Source of the DNA: Capniomyces stellatus
Taxonomy: Eukaryota; Kickxellomycota; Harpellomycetes; Harpellales; Legeriomycetaceae
Direction of reading: 5' to 3'
DNA length: 64,000 bases
Assembly: GCA_001661515.1 (NCBI GenBank)
Contig: LUVW01000039.1
Location: 1-64,000 of the forward strand
How positions within the stretch are numbered: the first letter of the stretch is position 1; every line of letters begins with the position of its first letter. The position numbers were made by a program, and so were the translations under genes. This document shows, piece after piece, positions 11,037 through 22,876 of the stretch. The notes beneath the pieces were generated by a model. It did no database searches. It had not been told where the DNA came from and saw only the letters and a program-made list of their open reading frames with translations.

Positions 11037-13239
11037 CTAGGCTCTCTTGTGCTTGATCGAAAGACAATAAATATCAAGATACTTGCAGATTGTATCAATA
11101 ACATTCAACGCAAAGTGCGAGTACTGGAATAGCGTGAAAAAGAGACATCCCCAAATAAACAAGACTTCATTTTGTCCATCCAAGTACTTGGTCCTATTTA
11201 TCAAAAAGCAATAAAAGTAAATAAAAGTATATATATACTAACCCAGCTTGATTTTGGCTAAAGTCTGACCCCCCCCCCCACCTACTCATTACGGGGGTTT
11301 CTTTTTGCTCATTTCCAAGTTCAACAAGTGTATAAAAAGTGAATTTTAAGTTGCAATAAAAACAAGGGGGGAAAAAATATAAAAGTTTTAATTCTTACAT
11401 TCCAAGTAATGGCAGACAAGTGTTCAAAGCTCCCACAAACACAGGAATATGCATTCTGTTGAGTTTTGGGAATGGTGCTTTGCTTACATGGGCAACTATC
11501 ACCCTCCCAACTATATACGAAAACGCAAACCCAATAAATGTAAAGAACAGTGCAAAGTGCTCGTCCATCACTACTGGGCTCATATACAGCCAGGTAGAGA
11601 CTGATCCGAGCAGTGCAACCAATGGGATTACATCTAAAATTGCCGGCATTGTTGACAAGTTTTTTTCCTTGCAAACTTTTGACACGTTTTGGTAGCTAGT
11701 TGTATTTGTTAATTACTGTAGATTAGTACCTTATTTATTTTATTAACAGCGTTTACAATTGTTACGAGTATCATTGCAGTAATTATTATCATTGATATAA
11801 ACATCGATGTTTTTTATTATTATGTTATTTGCTCGACAAATGAATATGATTGAAAAATTATCAAGTTTGAATATCAACCTACCTTGCTAAAACTGTTGGA
11901 ACAATCCCAACGACCAAAAAGAGAACCGAAAACACACGCATATCAAGCTGGTCAAAGTACGGGATGTAGCTTGTCAAAACATTTAGTTGAGGGACTATCT
12001 GGACAAATGGAATGTGCCATAAATGTGTCCCTATACATTCATCACATTGTATGTTAGTTCTTTGGCTTTCCGTGTCGCAATATGTATTTTAATTTCTGCA
12101 AGCGTAAGTATGCGTTATTATTACCATAAATCCCTGTCAAGGCAATCATAGCAGAGATTATAGCGAGCCCCTCGACCGCCCCGCTAATATACCCAATAAA
12201 CAGCACACCTGTATAGTACTCTTCCAAAGTTGAAATGTAAAAATTACTGAATCCTAAATACATGCAACGCGGCTTCAATTAGATTATTTCTAGTTATTCG
12301 AGTTATTTGGACTGTTTGAATTGTTTGAATTGTTTTATTTAGCAAGCTATATACTTACCAATTAATATCATCAACACTGTAGTCCAAGACGATCCTAGCC
12401 TCAGAGTTGTGGCAAATATCATCATGATAAGCTATTTTGAAATTATACCAAGCATTAAATGGCCATTCAAAAAAAGCACTTGATAGAACACCATCAGTTA
12501 TTTTTGCGTCTCAACTTACAGATGTTGTTAACGAATCACATCCATGGTCAAAAAGCTCGCCTAGTGGCCCTGATTGGCCTGTTCTCCTAGCCTGTTTGCC
12601 ATCAATCGCGTCCAATGACCCATAAATCCAAATGCACAATCCTTGTCTGTTTCCGCCATTACATATATATTCATTTATTTAGACACGTTGTTATACTCTT
12701 CTATATTCTTTTGTACTTTTTTATATTCACCTTTATATTCTCTTTTATATTCTTTTACACCCCTTAATGCTATCCATTATACCATGGCTTGACCTGCAAT
12801 CAAGGGTAATTATGCAACACCCAACTTACACTACGTATACCCAGCCAGGCATCACTTCTTCAAGGTAAGGCGCGTATATCAAATTGAGCCCGAGTGCGAA
12901 TAGTATATGGTATGACCCTACCAGCGTAACCATGTTTGGCCTACAGAACAAAGTAATCATCACAACGTAGCCGTTCTTATTTGCTGTCTATTTACATTTA
13001 TACTTGTGGTAGACCCACGCATTTAGTCCAGCCAATTGCTGGTCTGGCTACTTTCTCTTCAGCTATATTTAGTTGTGATTCGAAGGTACTTACGCCACCC
13101 ACAATGGTACAAACGTCACAATGTAATTCCAGTACCCCGTCAGAACATAATTCGACATTATGCTTTTGTCGACCCCTTGGTACTTGTATTTCTTCAGGTT
13201 GTACAAATACTTGTCCGGAATATAAACGCTGCCTGACAT
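11037..13239 (-). CDS. EPT1: CDP-alcohol phosphotransferase, choline/ethanolamine type
   Basis: Eight exons, all phase-consistent: 13239-13094, 12940-12830, 12646-12520, 12431-12359, 12253-12125, 12030-11883, 11695-11399, 11193-11037. The 395-residue product matches the family size. It transfers phosphocholine or phosphoethanolamine from the CDP-alcohol to diacylglycerol, the last Kennedy-pathway step in ER/Golgi membranes. The hallmark DGx2ARx8Gx3Dx3D is intact at residues 101-123 (DGKQARRTG...GELFDHGCD). The N-terminal [13 protein letters not shown], the [19 protein letters not shown] loop and the C-terminal [17 protein letters not shown] are also family features, as are the multiple hydrophobic membrane segments. 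Choline versus ethanolamine preference cannot be read from the sequence. A hydrophobic frame at about 11800-11730 falls inside an intron and is not coding. Confidence 0.95.
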
Positions 13240-15745
13240 TTTGAATTTATCTTTGTAAAATTGTCTGTTACTTTTTTGACACTGACTACTAGTTATTTTC
13301 GTTTTTTGAAGGTAAACAATAATATTTCAATAAATAGATTTAAAAAAAAGCAAAGCGGTTTAAAGGTGCTATTGCGACTAACACAGGGCTGGTTGGTTTA
13401 TTTTTCCAAGTTTAAACCTCCAAACCAAAAAAGCAACTTGTCTGTCTGTTTGTTTGATTTTTTTTTTTTTTTTTCAACTCTACAGTTACTTCTCTACTTG
13501 AGTCTTTTTTTCAATTAGAGAATCTTTTAAAAATATACTCAAGAAATATCAATAATAATGGCAAATTTTTTGTTAAGAAAAAATAAGGAATGCTGAATTT
13601 GAAAAAAAATTATTGGCACATGCCTAATGTGTTATAATCAAAACCCAACTCATCATGTTAAATTATGCAAACTAAGCTGCACTGACTAGATTGATGGCGA
13701 AGCAGAAATACAATCGACCACATAAGCTTTATCTCAAAAAGTAATGCTGTTGTTTATTTTTACATAAAAGCCTTATTGTTCAACCGATTGGCCAATCAAT
13801 GCTTCAATAGCCAGACTTAACCAAACACTTTTGAACTAAACTCGGCTCCCCCAATCAATTTGCTTGATTGGTAACTCTACTAGTTCAACACGTTCAATCG
13901 TATGACGACACTAACCAAGATTTGTGAGCCTTTCACATTTATATAAGCCTCCTTTTTTTTATTGTTTTGTGAATTGATTTGCATTAATTTAATTAAACGG
14001 GTGTTTCGAAACGACATTAGGGCAACACACTCGTGATACCTAAATGTAACAAGTGACACCAACACATTTGGATTTGGAGAATAAAATGAAATGCTTTTAT
14101 TCTCTGCCCTTTTCCTTTTCACTTTCGCACTTTATCAACTGGTTTAAAAACGGGTGACATTTACATCAATCCAGCAATCAGATTAAATAGGCAAAGCTGG
14201 GTTAATCCAGTTGCCCACAACTCATAAGTTCAAAAGTTTTACTCGGTTGAGTTGAACTGCTTGTTCTTCTTGTCAATGAACAACTCTATTGTCCCTTTAA
14301 ACAAGCCTGAACTTCTTGGCTGTCTATTTTTCACCAACCAAGACACGTCAAGTGATTGAAGAGATAATTTGTTTGGGAAGGTATTAAAAATTCAAAAGGT
14401 CATCCATCGACCTTACGAAACTATTTGTTTGTTTGAATTAAATGTTCATAATTACATAGCATACCAAGGTGTATCCTGTCACATATGTGAGCCAACTTGC
14501 TGTCATTTTATCGATTTAACAAAACAAAAAGCAAGAAAAAAAAAACCAAAAAACCAAAAAACTAATTGATATCAATAAAAAAAAGGGCAGATGGAAATCA
14601 AACACAAAGTTGTGAAAACCTTGTTAGTAGCGAGAATACACTTGGGCTTTACAGCACCGCCAAAAAAACGTCAATCAATAAATCTAGAAGTTAATTTTAC
14701 AATGTAGCCCCCGTTAAATTGGACTTGGCCGGGTAGTTTACGTGAAAATAGTGAATTATACGCCAAGTTTTGCTCCTGGGTTTAATCTGAATTATTTGTG
14801 GCAATGATTACAACATTCCAAATGTAGGCTTGTTAGCTGTTAGCGGAACCGCTTTGTTTAATTAAATAAAGCAAATAAACAAAATACCATTTGGTTCATA
14901 TTGTTTTATAACACAAACAAACGATTGTGTACGTCCAATAGTATTGCATAAAAGCAGCTAAACCGGAAATGGAGAAAAAAATGCCAACAAAATAGCGTCA
15001 CAAATTGTGAAAACCAAAAGCTATGTTTGTCAAAATTTGTAAACATTGATGTAAAGCTTTAAGACAAATTGATGTAAACAAATAGAGAACTTTAAAGCAA
15101 GACAAAATATGTACCTTGGGCAAGTAAGAAAAGAAAAAATGCAAATACAAATCATAGTGCTGTTTGAGAATCAATGAACGGATCAAACAAAACGCAACCT
15201 CAACTAATAATAAACTATGTTTATTGTGATTGTGACAAATCAGTAATAAAAAGTAAACCGAGAAACCAAGCTCCAATAAGGAAAACCCTGAGGAATAAAG
15301 CAAAAAAAGGTGTAAATTCTTGCCATTTTAGAAAAATAATACATGACTGTTTAATACATTGACATTAGAGCTACAAGTGCAATTGAAAATAGTAAATCGC
15401 ATACAGAGTACTAATAAGCCATCTTGTTAGTTTAAAACAATAAAATAAAAACAGTAAAGTCAATGCAAAACAGTTTATAGATACAAGAGCAAATATAATT
15501 TCTTTAGTGACCAGAACTGAACAACTGACGCTTAGACGGTAGAAAAAAAACTTTTAAGAAATAGCTGTAAAAACTAACTAAAGCCAAACTGGGAAAACTA
15601 TGGTCATAAATAAGGAGCAGTAAGTTTTTTTTAAAAAAAAGTGTGCCTACAATTACTGGATGTTAGTTATAGAGGCTATATGGTGTTATGAAAAGTAGAG
15701 TGCAATTTTTTTCTTCTAAAAAACATAAAGACAAGAAGTAAAAAA
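13240..15745. other. Intergenic, no gene recognised
   Basis: About 2.5 kb of AT-rich DNA upstream of both flanking genes. It contains homopolymer A and T tracts and short frames without recognisable motifs. The missing first exon of the TBC gene may lie near its right end. Confidence 0.5.
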
Positions 15746-18700
15746 AAGCGCAACTAACGTGGACTGTTGTGAATACTAGTTGCGATAAGATCCATGCAGC
15801 AATATTTAGCAAATCGACCAGCGAAGTAGACATTGAAACGGTCAGAAAACTGTGCTTTGAAGGTAATAAACCGAGAGTGTTGGTTAAATACATGATAGCC
15901 AAAAGGATGTTCATAGGGTTGACCGGCACAAATAAAAGCCAAATAAACCAAACTAAACTCGACACAATACCAAAAAACAAACAAACTATATTGTAGGTAT
16001 AGATAGCAACTCTGGTTTGCGTTCAGTATGTTGGAGGGTAAGTACATGACTAGTGTTTATGTAAAGAAACGCGTTTAGCGTAGGGCTTTGATTTGAGAAG
16101 AGGTGTGAGGTATGAAGGGAAAAACAGAAAGGAAGAAGAGAGGAGGGAGGAGGGGGGGGGATGTGAGGAGTGAAGCTTAAATTAGGATAAATAAAAAAGT
16201 AGGAGTAAAAAGAGTATATTTTGGTGTATTTGAACTGATTTATGTTGATTTGACGGTACTAGTTATTGATGGGATACTTGCCCTTGGACAGGAGAAAGTG
16301 GAAGGATGAGCTTTCTAGAAACAGGCAGTTTTACTATGTAAGTGCCTTGATTGGGTTGAAAGGAGATTGCTGGACTGGAATACAACGTTGGATATTTATT
16401 GAATTACTGAAACCGCTGGCAAATAAACCACGGCAGTATAATACGGAAGATATGACTGACAATACGTGTTTATAAACGAATATAGGGGTTTATAACGGAT
16501 CTGTTGGAGGTTGAAAACACAAAAGTACGAAAGAAGAAAAACCGAAAGAGCATGGGCGGATTAAATATAACTGAACAAAACTCCAACAAGGTAAAGTATA
16601 TTTTAATACATGTCATAGACAGTAATAAACAGTTATGAACAGTTATGGGTATTATAGACGGTCAAGAGCAACCAAAAACGCATACATATATCAAATATAT
16701 TAAATATATTGAATATATTGAATATATCAAATAGAGTGGAGGAAATGATTATGAGAATAAGGTTCTGTTCCAGATATTGAGGGATGTGAAAAGAACACTT
16801 CCTAAACACAACTTTTTGCAGCAAACAATCTATGAAAACTTTGATGAAGAGAAAAGTGAAACTGAGAATGAGAGTAGTGAGTCAGAGAGCATAGAAAGTG
16901 ACAATGGAGACGAAGTTACACAGGCAGACCAAGGTATATTGGTTAAAGAGGTTAAACCGGAAAATAACTGATCAATAAAAAGATATTATTTTTTTATGAA
17001 GCCCAAATGAAATAATGAAGTAAAAAAAAAAGGGGGATGGTAGTTGGGATAAATTAGTGATTGTAACTATAAATATATATATATATTTAGAAAACTTTTT
17101 GTACAACAAAAGGTTGGCAAATAAAATAACACTGTCAGACCTGCAGTGTTTTGCAGTGAACGAAAAGTATATGACAAAGACAGACGAAAGAAATATAGGG
17201 ATTTCAAGAGCGTTTATAGAAACAGCGCCTCAGACGCATATGGACATAGTGGCGAGAATACTATACATATATGCTATACTTAACAAGGGAGTAGGGTATG
17301 TGCAAGGAATGAACGAGCTAGTAGTGACGTTTTATTACGTTTTGTTTACCGAGGCACCAACTGAAGACGACAAAACAGCAGCAGAGGCTGATGCGTTTTT
17401 TATGTTGTTTAAGGCACTGAATGGTCAGACACTCAACAATTTTATAGGCGATATGGATGAGTGTGAAGAGATTATTGTTGACCAAAAGGATATGGAGAAT
17501 CAAAAGAGGTTGAGTAGTCAAAAGGGGATGGGTGGTGACCTTCCAACCGACTTGATACCTGGGACATACGAGTATTTTGTAGCCAAAACAAACATGAACA
17601 ACAATGGCGGAAACGAGGGATTTACGTCACGATTGGCAACAATGCTAGGTAGGTTCCAGGAATGAACAAGGCCATAATAATGAACATTAGTTGATTGGTT
17701 GATTTGGTTGATTTGGTTGTTTGATTGTTTGATTGTTTTTCTTTGGTTATTTATTTATTTTTATTTACTTGGTTTTGTAAATTGGTTGATTATTGAAAAA
17801 TAGGACTGGCAAAAAATGAGGCAAACCCGTTCCATTCCAGAAAAGAGTAACTAAACCTTTGTACCTTTGTTTAAACGTACCATTATATGTACCAGATTAT
17901 GTATATTTTAATAATAATAAAAAATAAAAATAAAAATAAAATAGAAATAAAACTGGGAATGTTACTAAATAGATCTAATTCAGACAGTCATCAAGGCGGA
18001 ATCCAAAGACATCTGAACAAGTGGTGGAACAAGATGGTTTCAAAGATTGATCCAGAGTTATGGAAGTACATGAAGTATATGGGGTATAAGCCAGAAGACT
18101 TTGCAGTCAGATGGGTGCTTGTGTGGTGTTCAAGGGAATTTGAACTTGAAGAGGTGATTAGATTGTGGGACAGTGTTATTAGTGATAAAGGAAGATTAAT
18201 AAGACCAAGTAAAGAGTTTTCCAAAGAGTGGATTGAAGAACAAAGAATTAAAAAAGAAAAGGAAGAACAAAGAATTATTAAGGAAAAGGAAGAGGAAAGA
18301 ATTAAAAAAGAAAGGGAAGCTCGACTCACCAACGTCCAAAGTATAAACGGTAACAGGCTAAACAACCACAATAATTCTAACAATACAAATAATTACACAA
18401 GACCCAAACCGCAACAACAACAACAACAACAACAACAGACCAAGAGTTCAGGGTTTTCGTTTTTTGGTCTCTCGTCATCAATCCAAACAGGATTCACAAA
18501 TATGCTTTACAATGATGACAACAGCACGTCCATGTACAGCTACGACGACGACATTATATTTAAAAGCCCAGTAAAGAAAAACACAGAGTTTATAGTCAAA
18601 GAAATCGACTTGGAAAAGAAAGGCAAAGATATCAACGCACTGGATCCAAATGTTTTGATTGTTAGAAATCTGGACGACAGCAGAAAAAGCCAGGAAATTG

Positions 18701-19458
18701 TGGTCAATATTTTGGACAAGCCAACTGGGCAATCCCGCAACGCAGCCGCAACTCAGTCCAGTGCCAAAAGCCAGAGCCAGGGCCAAACAGTGAATATGGG
18801 ACAGGATAAAACTAGTGCTAAAGACCACAACCAATCTGAAAAGAAACACGAAACCAACACGAGTTTTCTGCTGTTATTCTGTGCTGCTATGCTTGTTTCG
18901 CTAAGAGAAAAAATCCTGAGATCTGACTTTTCTGAAGGAATGGTTGCCCTTCAATCCTTTTCGCAGAAACCGCACGGAAACTCCGTCAACAAAATCTTGG
19001 AAATTACAAAAAGGATTCACGACTGCTACAAAAAGTATAATAATGAACTGCCAAGCCAAGGCATTGTTGGTGAACTGGGCTTGGTCCCCAGCCCTGCCGA
19101 CGCCGATACACATTATTCTGGCCAGGGCACTCGTGGCTCAAACCATAATTCTGACTTGCCCTACTCTCTACCCAACACCAACCATCCAAATTCAACTAAC
19201 GGCACCTCAGAATCCAACATTTCTACTAACGAAATAAAATTATTGGAATTTGTTCCCGTATTTAAAGATATTTCTCCTGAATTCATCAAAAATCAAGAGT
19301 ATGACCAAGGAATTTTTGGCGATCTGATTCGCTTTGACCCAACCGAAAAAACTAAAACATCCAATAAACGCCATCAGAATCGGAAAAGCGAAAGCACATT
19401 AACTGAAGAGTTCTTTTCCGATGCTCCTGAAATACACAACTACACAATCCAACCATAA
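15746..19458 (+). CDS. TBC1D13-like Rab GTPase-activating protein
   Basis: Exons seen: one ending at 15862 (start unresolved, no ATG in frame), 15997-16037, 16263-16337, 16486-16590, 16735-16933, 17091-17648, 17804-17846 and about 17973-19458. The chain gives ETVRKLCFEG, GIDSNSGLRSVCWR, then LMGYLPLDRRKW, the TBC start as in TBC1D13. The arginine-finger motif IxxDxxR is present (ILRDVKR, exon 5), as is the glutamine finger GYVQGMNEL (exon 6). FAVRWVLVWCSREF, IRLWDSVIS and LLLFCAAMLVSLREKIL complete the catalytic fold. It should accelerate GTP hydrolysis on Rab or Rab-like GTPases on endomembranes. Odd features are an acidic Glu/Ser segment after the R finger and a ~215-residue insert (coiled Lys/Glu segment, polyGln, Ser-rich) between IRLWDSVIS and LLLFCAAML, helices that are nearly contiguous in relatives. 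The tail after the domain is also long and low-complexity. The first exon is missing from this model. Confidence 0.9.
18412..18437 (+). repeat. CAA/CAG polyglutamine run
   Basis: About nine consecutive Gln codons, mostly CAA, inside the insert of the TBC protein. Confidence 0.9.
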
Positions 19459-20560
19459 ATCCCGCTCAGCCCATCTTTTCCCAACGGCTTTTATTTTCAA
19501 CTTTTTTTATTTTCAACTTTTTTTCTTTATCTATCGCTTAATCCGCCTTTATTATCTGTAAATTCGCCGAGTTTCTTTTAGCTCTTTTTTTTTTTTTTTT
19601 AATTTTGCCTCGTTACTTGATCCTGTCCGGGGCTTAAAGTAGCACCAATTTCACTGAACCAATACCCATCGGGTACGGACGGTCTAATTTATCGAAGGCG
19701 TACTAGCTAATAAATTCGTTTAACATATCAATATAACAATGTTTTATGGTATTGTTTGATATTGTATGTTTTGTTGTGTGAATTCTATTCCCAATAAACC
19801 ACATATAATATATATATGATGGGGAATTGAAATATCAGGAATGTCTATTTATAAACATTTATAAGCCCTTGATTTTTTTTATTACCACTATTAGTAAACT
19901 GCCCCCATTCATTATCCCAAGTGTTTACAGCTTATTACCCAATTTAAAATTGTGCACTTGTAAATAACTTACATAATCTTGTTAATATTACAAATTTTAC
20001 AAATTTTCATTTCAGTGTTGTGACACGAGTGACCCCTCCCCCCTCCGACTCCCGACCCAAACATTTACCAATCTTGGGGCTAAACTTGACAGGTTTCCCT
20101 CACCTTGTTTCATCAACATACCCTACTGATTAAGCCAAAAACTCTAATTACAAATCCATTGCAAAATATTCCTTGTTCATTCGTCGTTTGTATTTCCATG
20201 TTACATTATGGTTTTACAAGTAGCCAAACGGGCTTTTGGTTTGAATCCCTTAAATAGATATTTTTACTAAACTTAAACCCATCACTATCCTATTCCTACA
20301 ATTTAGTATAGCCAATTTTAGAAACGATCCATTTTTTTTTTGTCCTTTTTTATATAAATCATCTAAAAAAAATACGCACAACCATGATCTTTTTTAATCA
20401 TCTCTACTACCCATAGCTTATTTTGTTTATTATTCTCTTCCTCGCACTCACCTAAGCAAACTCCCACCATATATTTTAACACACCACTTTATATACACAA
20501 TTTTGTATAATACTCACAAATTTACCACAGAAATCAGACCGCTTTTTATATAAAAAAGGA
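19459..20560. other. Intergenic region containing one copy of a dispersed repeat
   Basis: T-rich DNA follows the TBC gene, then repeat copy A (19611-19802) and AT-rich DNA upstream of the trypsin-like gene, with TATATA at about 20490. No further gene seen. Confidence 0.55.
19611..19802 (+). repeat. Dispersed direct repeat, copy A
   Basis: Begins CGTTACTTGATCCTGTC and ends near CCAATAAACCACA. It matches copy B at 22570-22780 along most of its length, with scattered substitutions and short indels. Copy A does not keep the reading frame found in copy B: it reaches TAA soon after ATCCTGTCC. Confidence 0.85.
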
Positions 20561-22166
20561 ATGATTAAAAATATTTGCAAAAGTCTTGCAATATACACGC
20601 TTGCAGTCCACGCCATCAATGGACAAGAAATCAATCCAAATGATCCTAACTATCGTGTATTTTCAGGTAGAGAATACAATGATTTAGTAGGTGATGTTAG
20701 ATCCAATATCAACGTGGGCGGTGCTAAAGGGCTTTTTGAGATTGTTGGCGATGATAGCTTTAAATGCTCTGGGACGCTTATATCGTACGACTCGTTTATT
20801 GTCCCCGCACACTGTCTCTATGAAACAGGTACAACCAACCAACTATCCTGGCAAAAGATTAGCATTGGTATTTTCGACTCGTCCAAATCGCCTGAAGAAA
20901 AACGTTCGTTTTCGGTTGAAAAGATTGTAATACACCCAAAATACAAGCACGCGAAGCCTTTCAATGTATGTTCCTAAAACTTTACCACTCAACATTACTT
21001 TTATGGGTACGTTTAAAGAAGTAGCAAGACGACTAACATAAATGAATTTTATAATTTTGTAGAATGATCTCGCTATTATCACCTTGACAAAGTGCGTGGT
21101 ACTTCCTGACGTAACGCCTGAGCAGATATACAAAGGGCCGTTCACAAAAAACGATCCGCTAACAAACGTATGGGTTCAAAATCCAAATGATAGCAAATTA
21201 ACTCCATTTGAACAGCTCGAGTATGATCGTGTCAAAAAACACCATGAACTGTGTGAAAGATTTTTCCCTGAAGATTTTAAGGCCGGAAAGGTGTTTTGTG
21301 TCGCATTAGACCACAACTCTCCTGACAAGTGCTACGGTGGGTTTGGACTACCTTTGCTGTATGACGCCAAGGCTGAAAACGGCGGCGGGCTCGTTGGCGT
21401 TGAAAGCTCCATAATAACCACCAATCTAAACTCGTGCGATCCAAAGCAATCATTTGTTGTCTACATGTCAACAAATGGTTACTGGGACGAGTTTATTTCT
21501 AAACACGTCAACTGTACCGGAACCGGTTGTCTAAAATACTATGAACCCAAAAACTGCAAAGCACCAACAACCACTACAAAAGCAGCTACCACCAAAACAG
21601 CCACCACCAAAGCAACAACTACTACCAAGCTAAATGCTGTAAACTCGGTTGCTTTGAAAACAACCACCACTAAAAGTACAACAACGCTTTGTCCAAAAGC
21701 TACCGCATTGCCCAACATGGTATTGCGTTCAAATATCGGAACATGGAAGTACAGCAAACTTGAGTCCATAGAAATCCCCTGCAATGGCCAACCATTTGAG
21801 TTTAGTGCACAGTCAGTTTCAGACTCGGATATATATGTTGCCATGTTGACAAAAAACGGAATTTACAGCCCCGATGGGTTTATTGAGACACAGATAGGTG
21901 TATCGTCCGGTGAAAGCACAATTAAAAAGAAAAAAGTTGTGCTACAAAAGCGGTCTAACATTGTTAAGCGATCCGCTAGGAATACAATACGGGTTAGATC
22001 GTCTTCTGGAAAGGTTAGAGTGTATATTGATGATATACTCAAAGCTACATACAGCATAAATACGTTTGTCATCAACAGCATCATAGTTACACCTTTGTCT
22101 GGCATATCTCTTCTGCGCAACCCCAAATTTGTTTGTGCAAACGCCATACCTTGCAAAACCCAATAA
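20561..22166 (+). CDS. Secreted trypsin-fold protein lacking the catalytic serine, with Thr-rich linker and C-terminal domain
   Basis: Two exons, 20561-20965 and 21063-22166 (phase 0); 502 residues. Residues 1-21 form a signal peptide ending AINGQ. Residues about 30-330 have the S1 chymotrypsin/trypsin layout: CSGTLISYDSFIVPAHC with His84, then NDLAIITL with Asp137. The segment that should be GDSGGP reads CYGGFGLPLLYDA, so the nucleophile position is Phe229 and the preceding Asp is Gly. The classic triad is therefore broken and proteolysis is unlikely. A TTTTKAATTK-type linker (about 345-385) leads to a ~120-residue C-terminal domain, cysteine-poor and beta-rich in appearance, whose family I do not recognise. 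The gene sits between two direct-repeat copies and converges on the mucin-like gene. It may bind a ligand or act as a decoy or regulator outside the cell; this is inference. Confidence 0.85.
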
Positions 22167-22383
22167 CTATGTGGCTGTTTATCGTTACCACTTGATTTTG
22201 TGTTTGTTTTTTTTAAACTGGAAAGTATCTATCTGATCCCCTGCCATTTTATATTATAGATATACATATTGATGTTGATTTAACTTTAGTCAGTAACCCC
22301 TTTTAATGAAAAGTTGATCAAAAGCCAAAATATCTTGAAAACTAAGTGTAAACAGTTTGTTTTATTCTCTCCTAAAATTATAA

Positions 22384-22668
22384 AAAAATCAATTTAAAGG
22401 GCCAAAAAGAAAACCTAATTCGCCTACTAAAATCTCACAGAGATTGGTGGGCAAGCTCCTGGGAGAGGAGTTAAAACAACCAACCGTCAAGATTCTCAAG
22501 AATCCTGACACCCTCGGCGCCAAGACGATCCTGGCAACAGCGTCGTTTTTGGAGGCCATCCAAAAACCCCGTTACTTGATCCTGTCTAGGCTTAAAGTAG
22601 CACCAATCTCCCTGAACCAATGCCCATCGGGTACGGACGATCTAATTGATCGAAGGGATGTTGGCTAA
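22384..22668 (+). pseudogene. Gene fragment upstream of and overlapping repeat copy B
   Basis: An open frame without an upstream in-frame ATG in a normal context runs through GKLLGEELKQPTVKILKN and SFLEAIQKPRYLILSRL to a TAA-type stop (GGC TAA). It is less AT-rich than its surroundings and its right half lies in the dispersed repeat. It looks like the 3' end of a coding sequence, possibly of a repeat family or a truncated gene. It is preceded by CTCACAG, which could act as a 3' splice site. No family is recognised. Confidence 0.4.
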
Positions 22669-22780
22669 TAGAGTCATTTAACATATCAAAATAGCACAGT
22701 GTTTTATAGTATTTTTATGGTATTGATTGATATTGTATGTTGTGTTGTGTTGTGTTGATTCCGTTGCTAATAAACCATAT
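22570..22780 (+). repeat. Dispersed direct repeat, copy B
   Basis: Same orientation as copy A, about 2.96 kb away, so the two copies bracket the trypsin-fold gene. The best-conserved core runs from CGTTACTTGATCCTGTC to CCCATCGGGTACGGAC. The ends resemble 3' UTR DNA (ATATTGTATGTT, AATAAACCATA). Confidence 0.85.
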
Positions 22781-22876
22781 AAATAAATAAAATAAATAAA
22801 TTTATAATAGAAATTAGAAAAGATTACTGCTGCGGTTGTAGGCCAATCATATCTAATTACAGCTCTAACCAGCTAC

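Noticed and set aside
11721..11810. Hydrophobic frame as an additional EPT1 exon
   Set aside because: No AG acceptor gives the right phase, and joining 11883 directly to 11695 restores the family sequence exactly.
17318..17521. Minus-strand frame inside the TBC gene
   Set aside because: Shadow of the catalytic exon.
20230..20260. tRNA B-box-like GGTTTGAATCC
   Set aside because: No matching A box or cloverleaf could be formed around it by eye.
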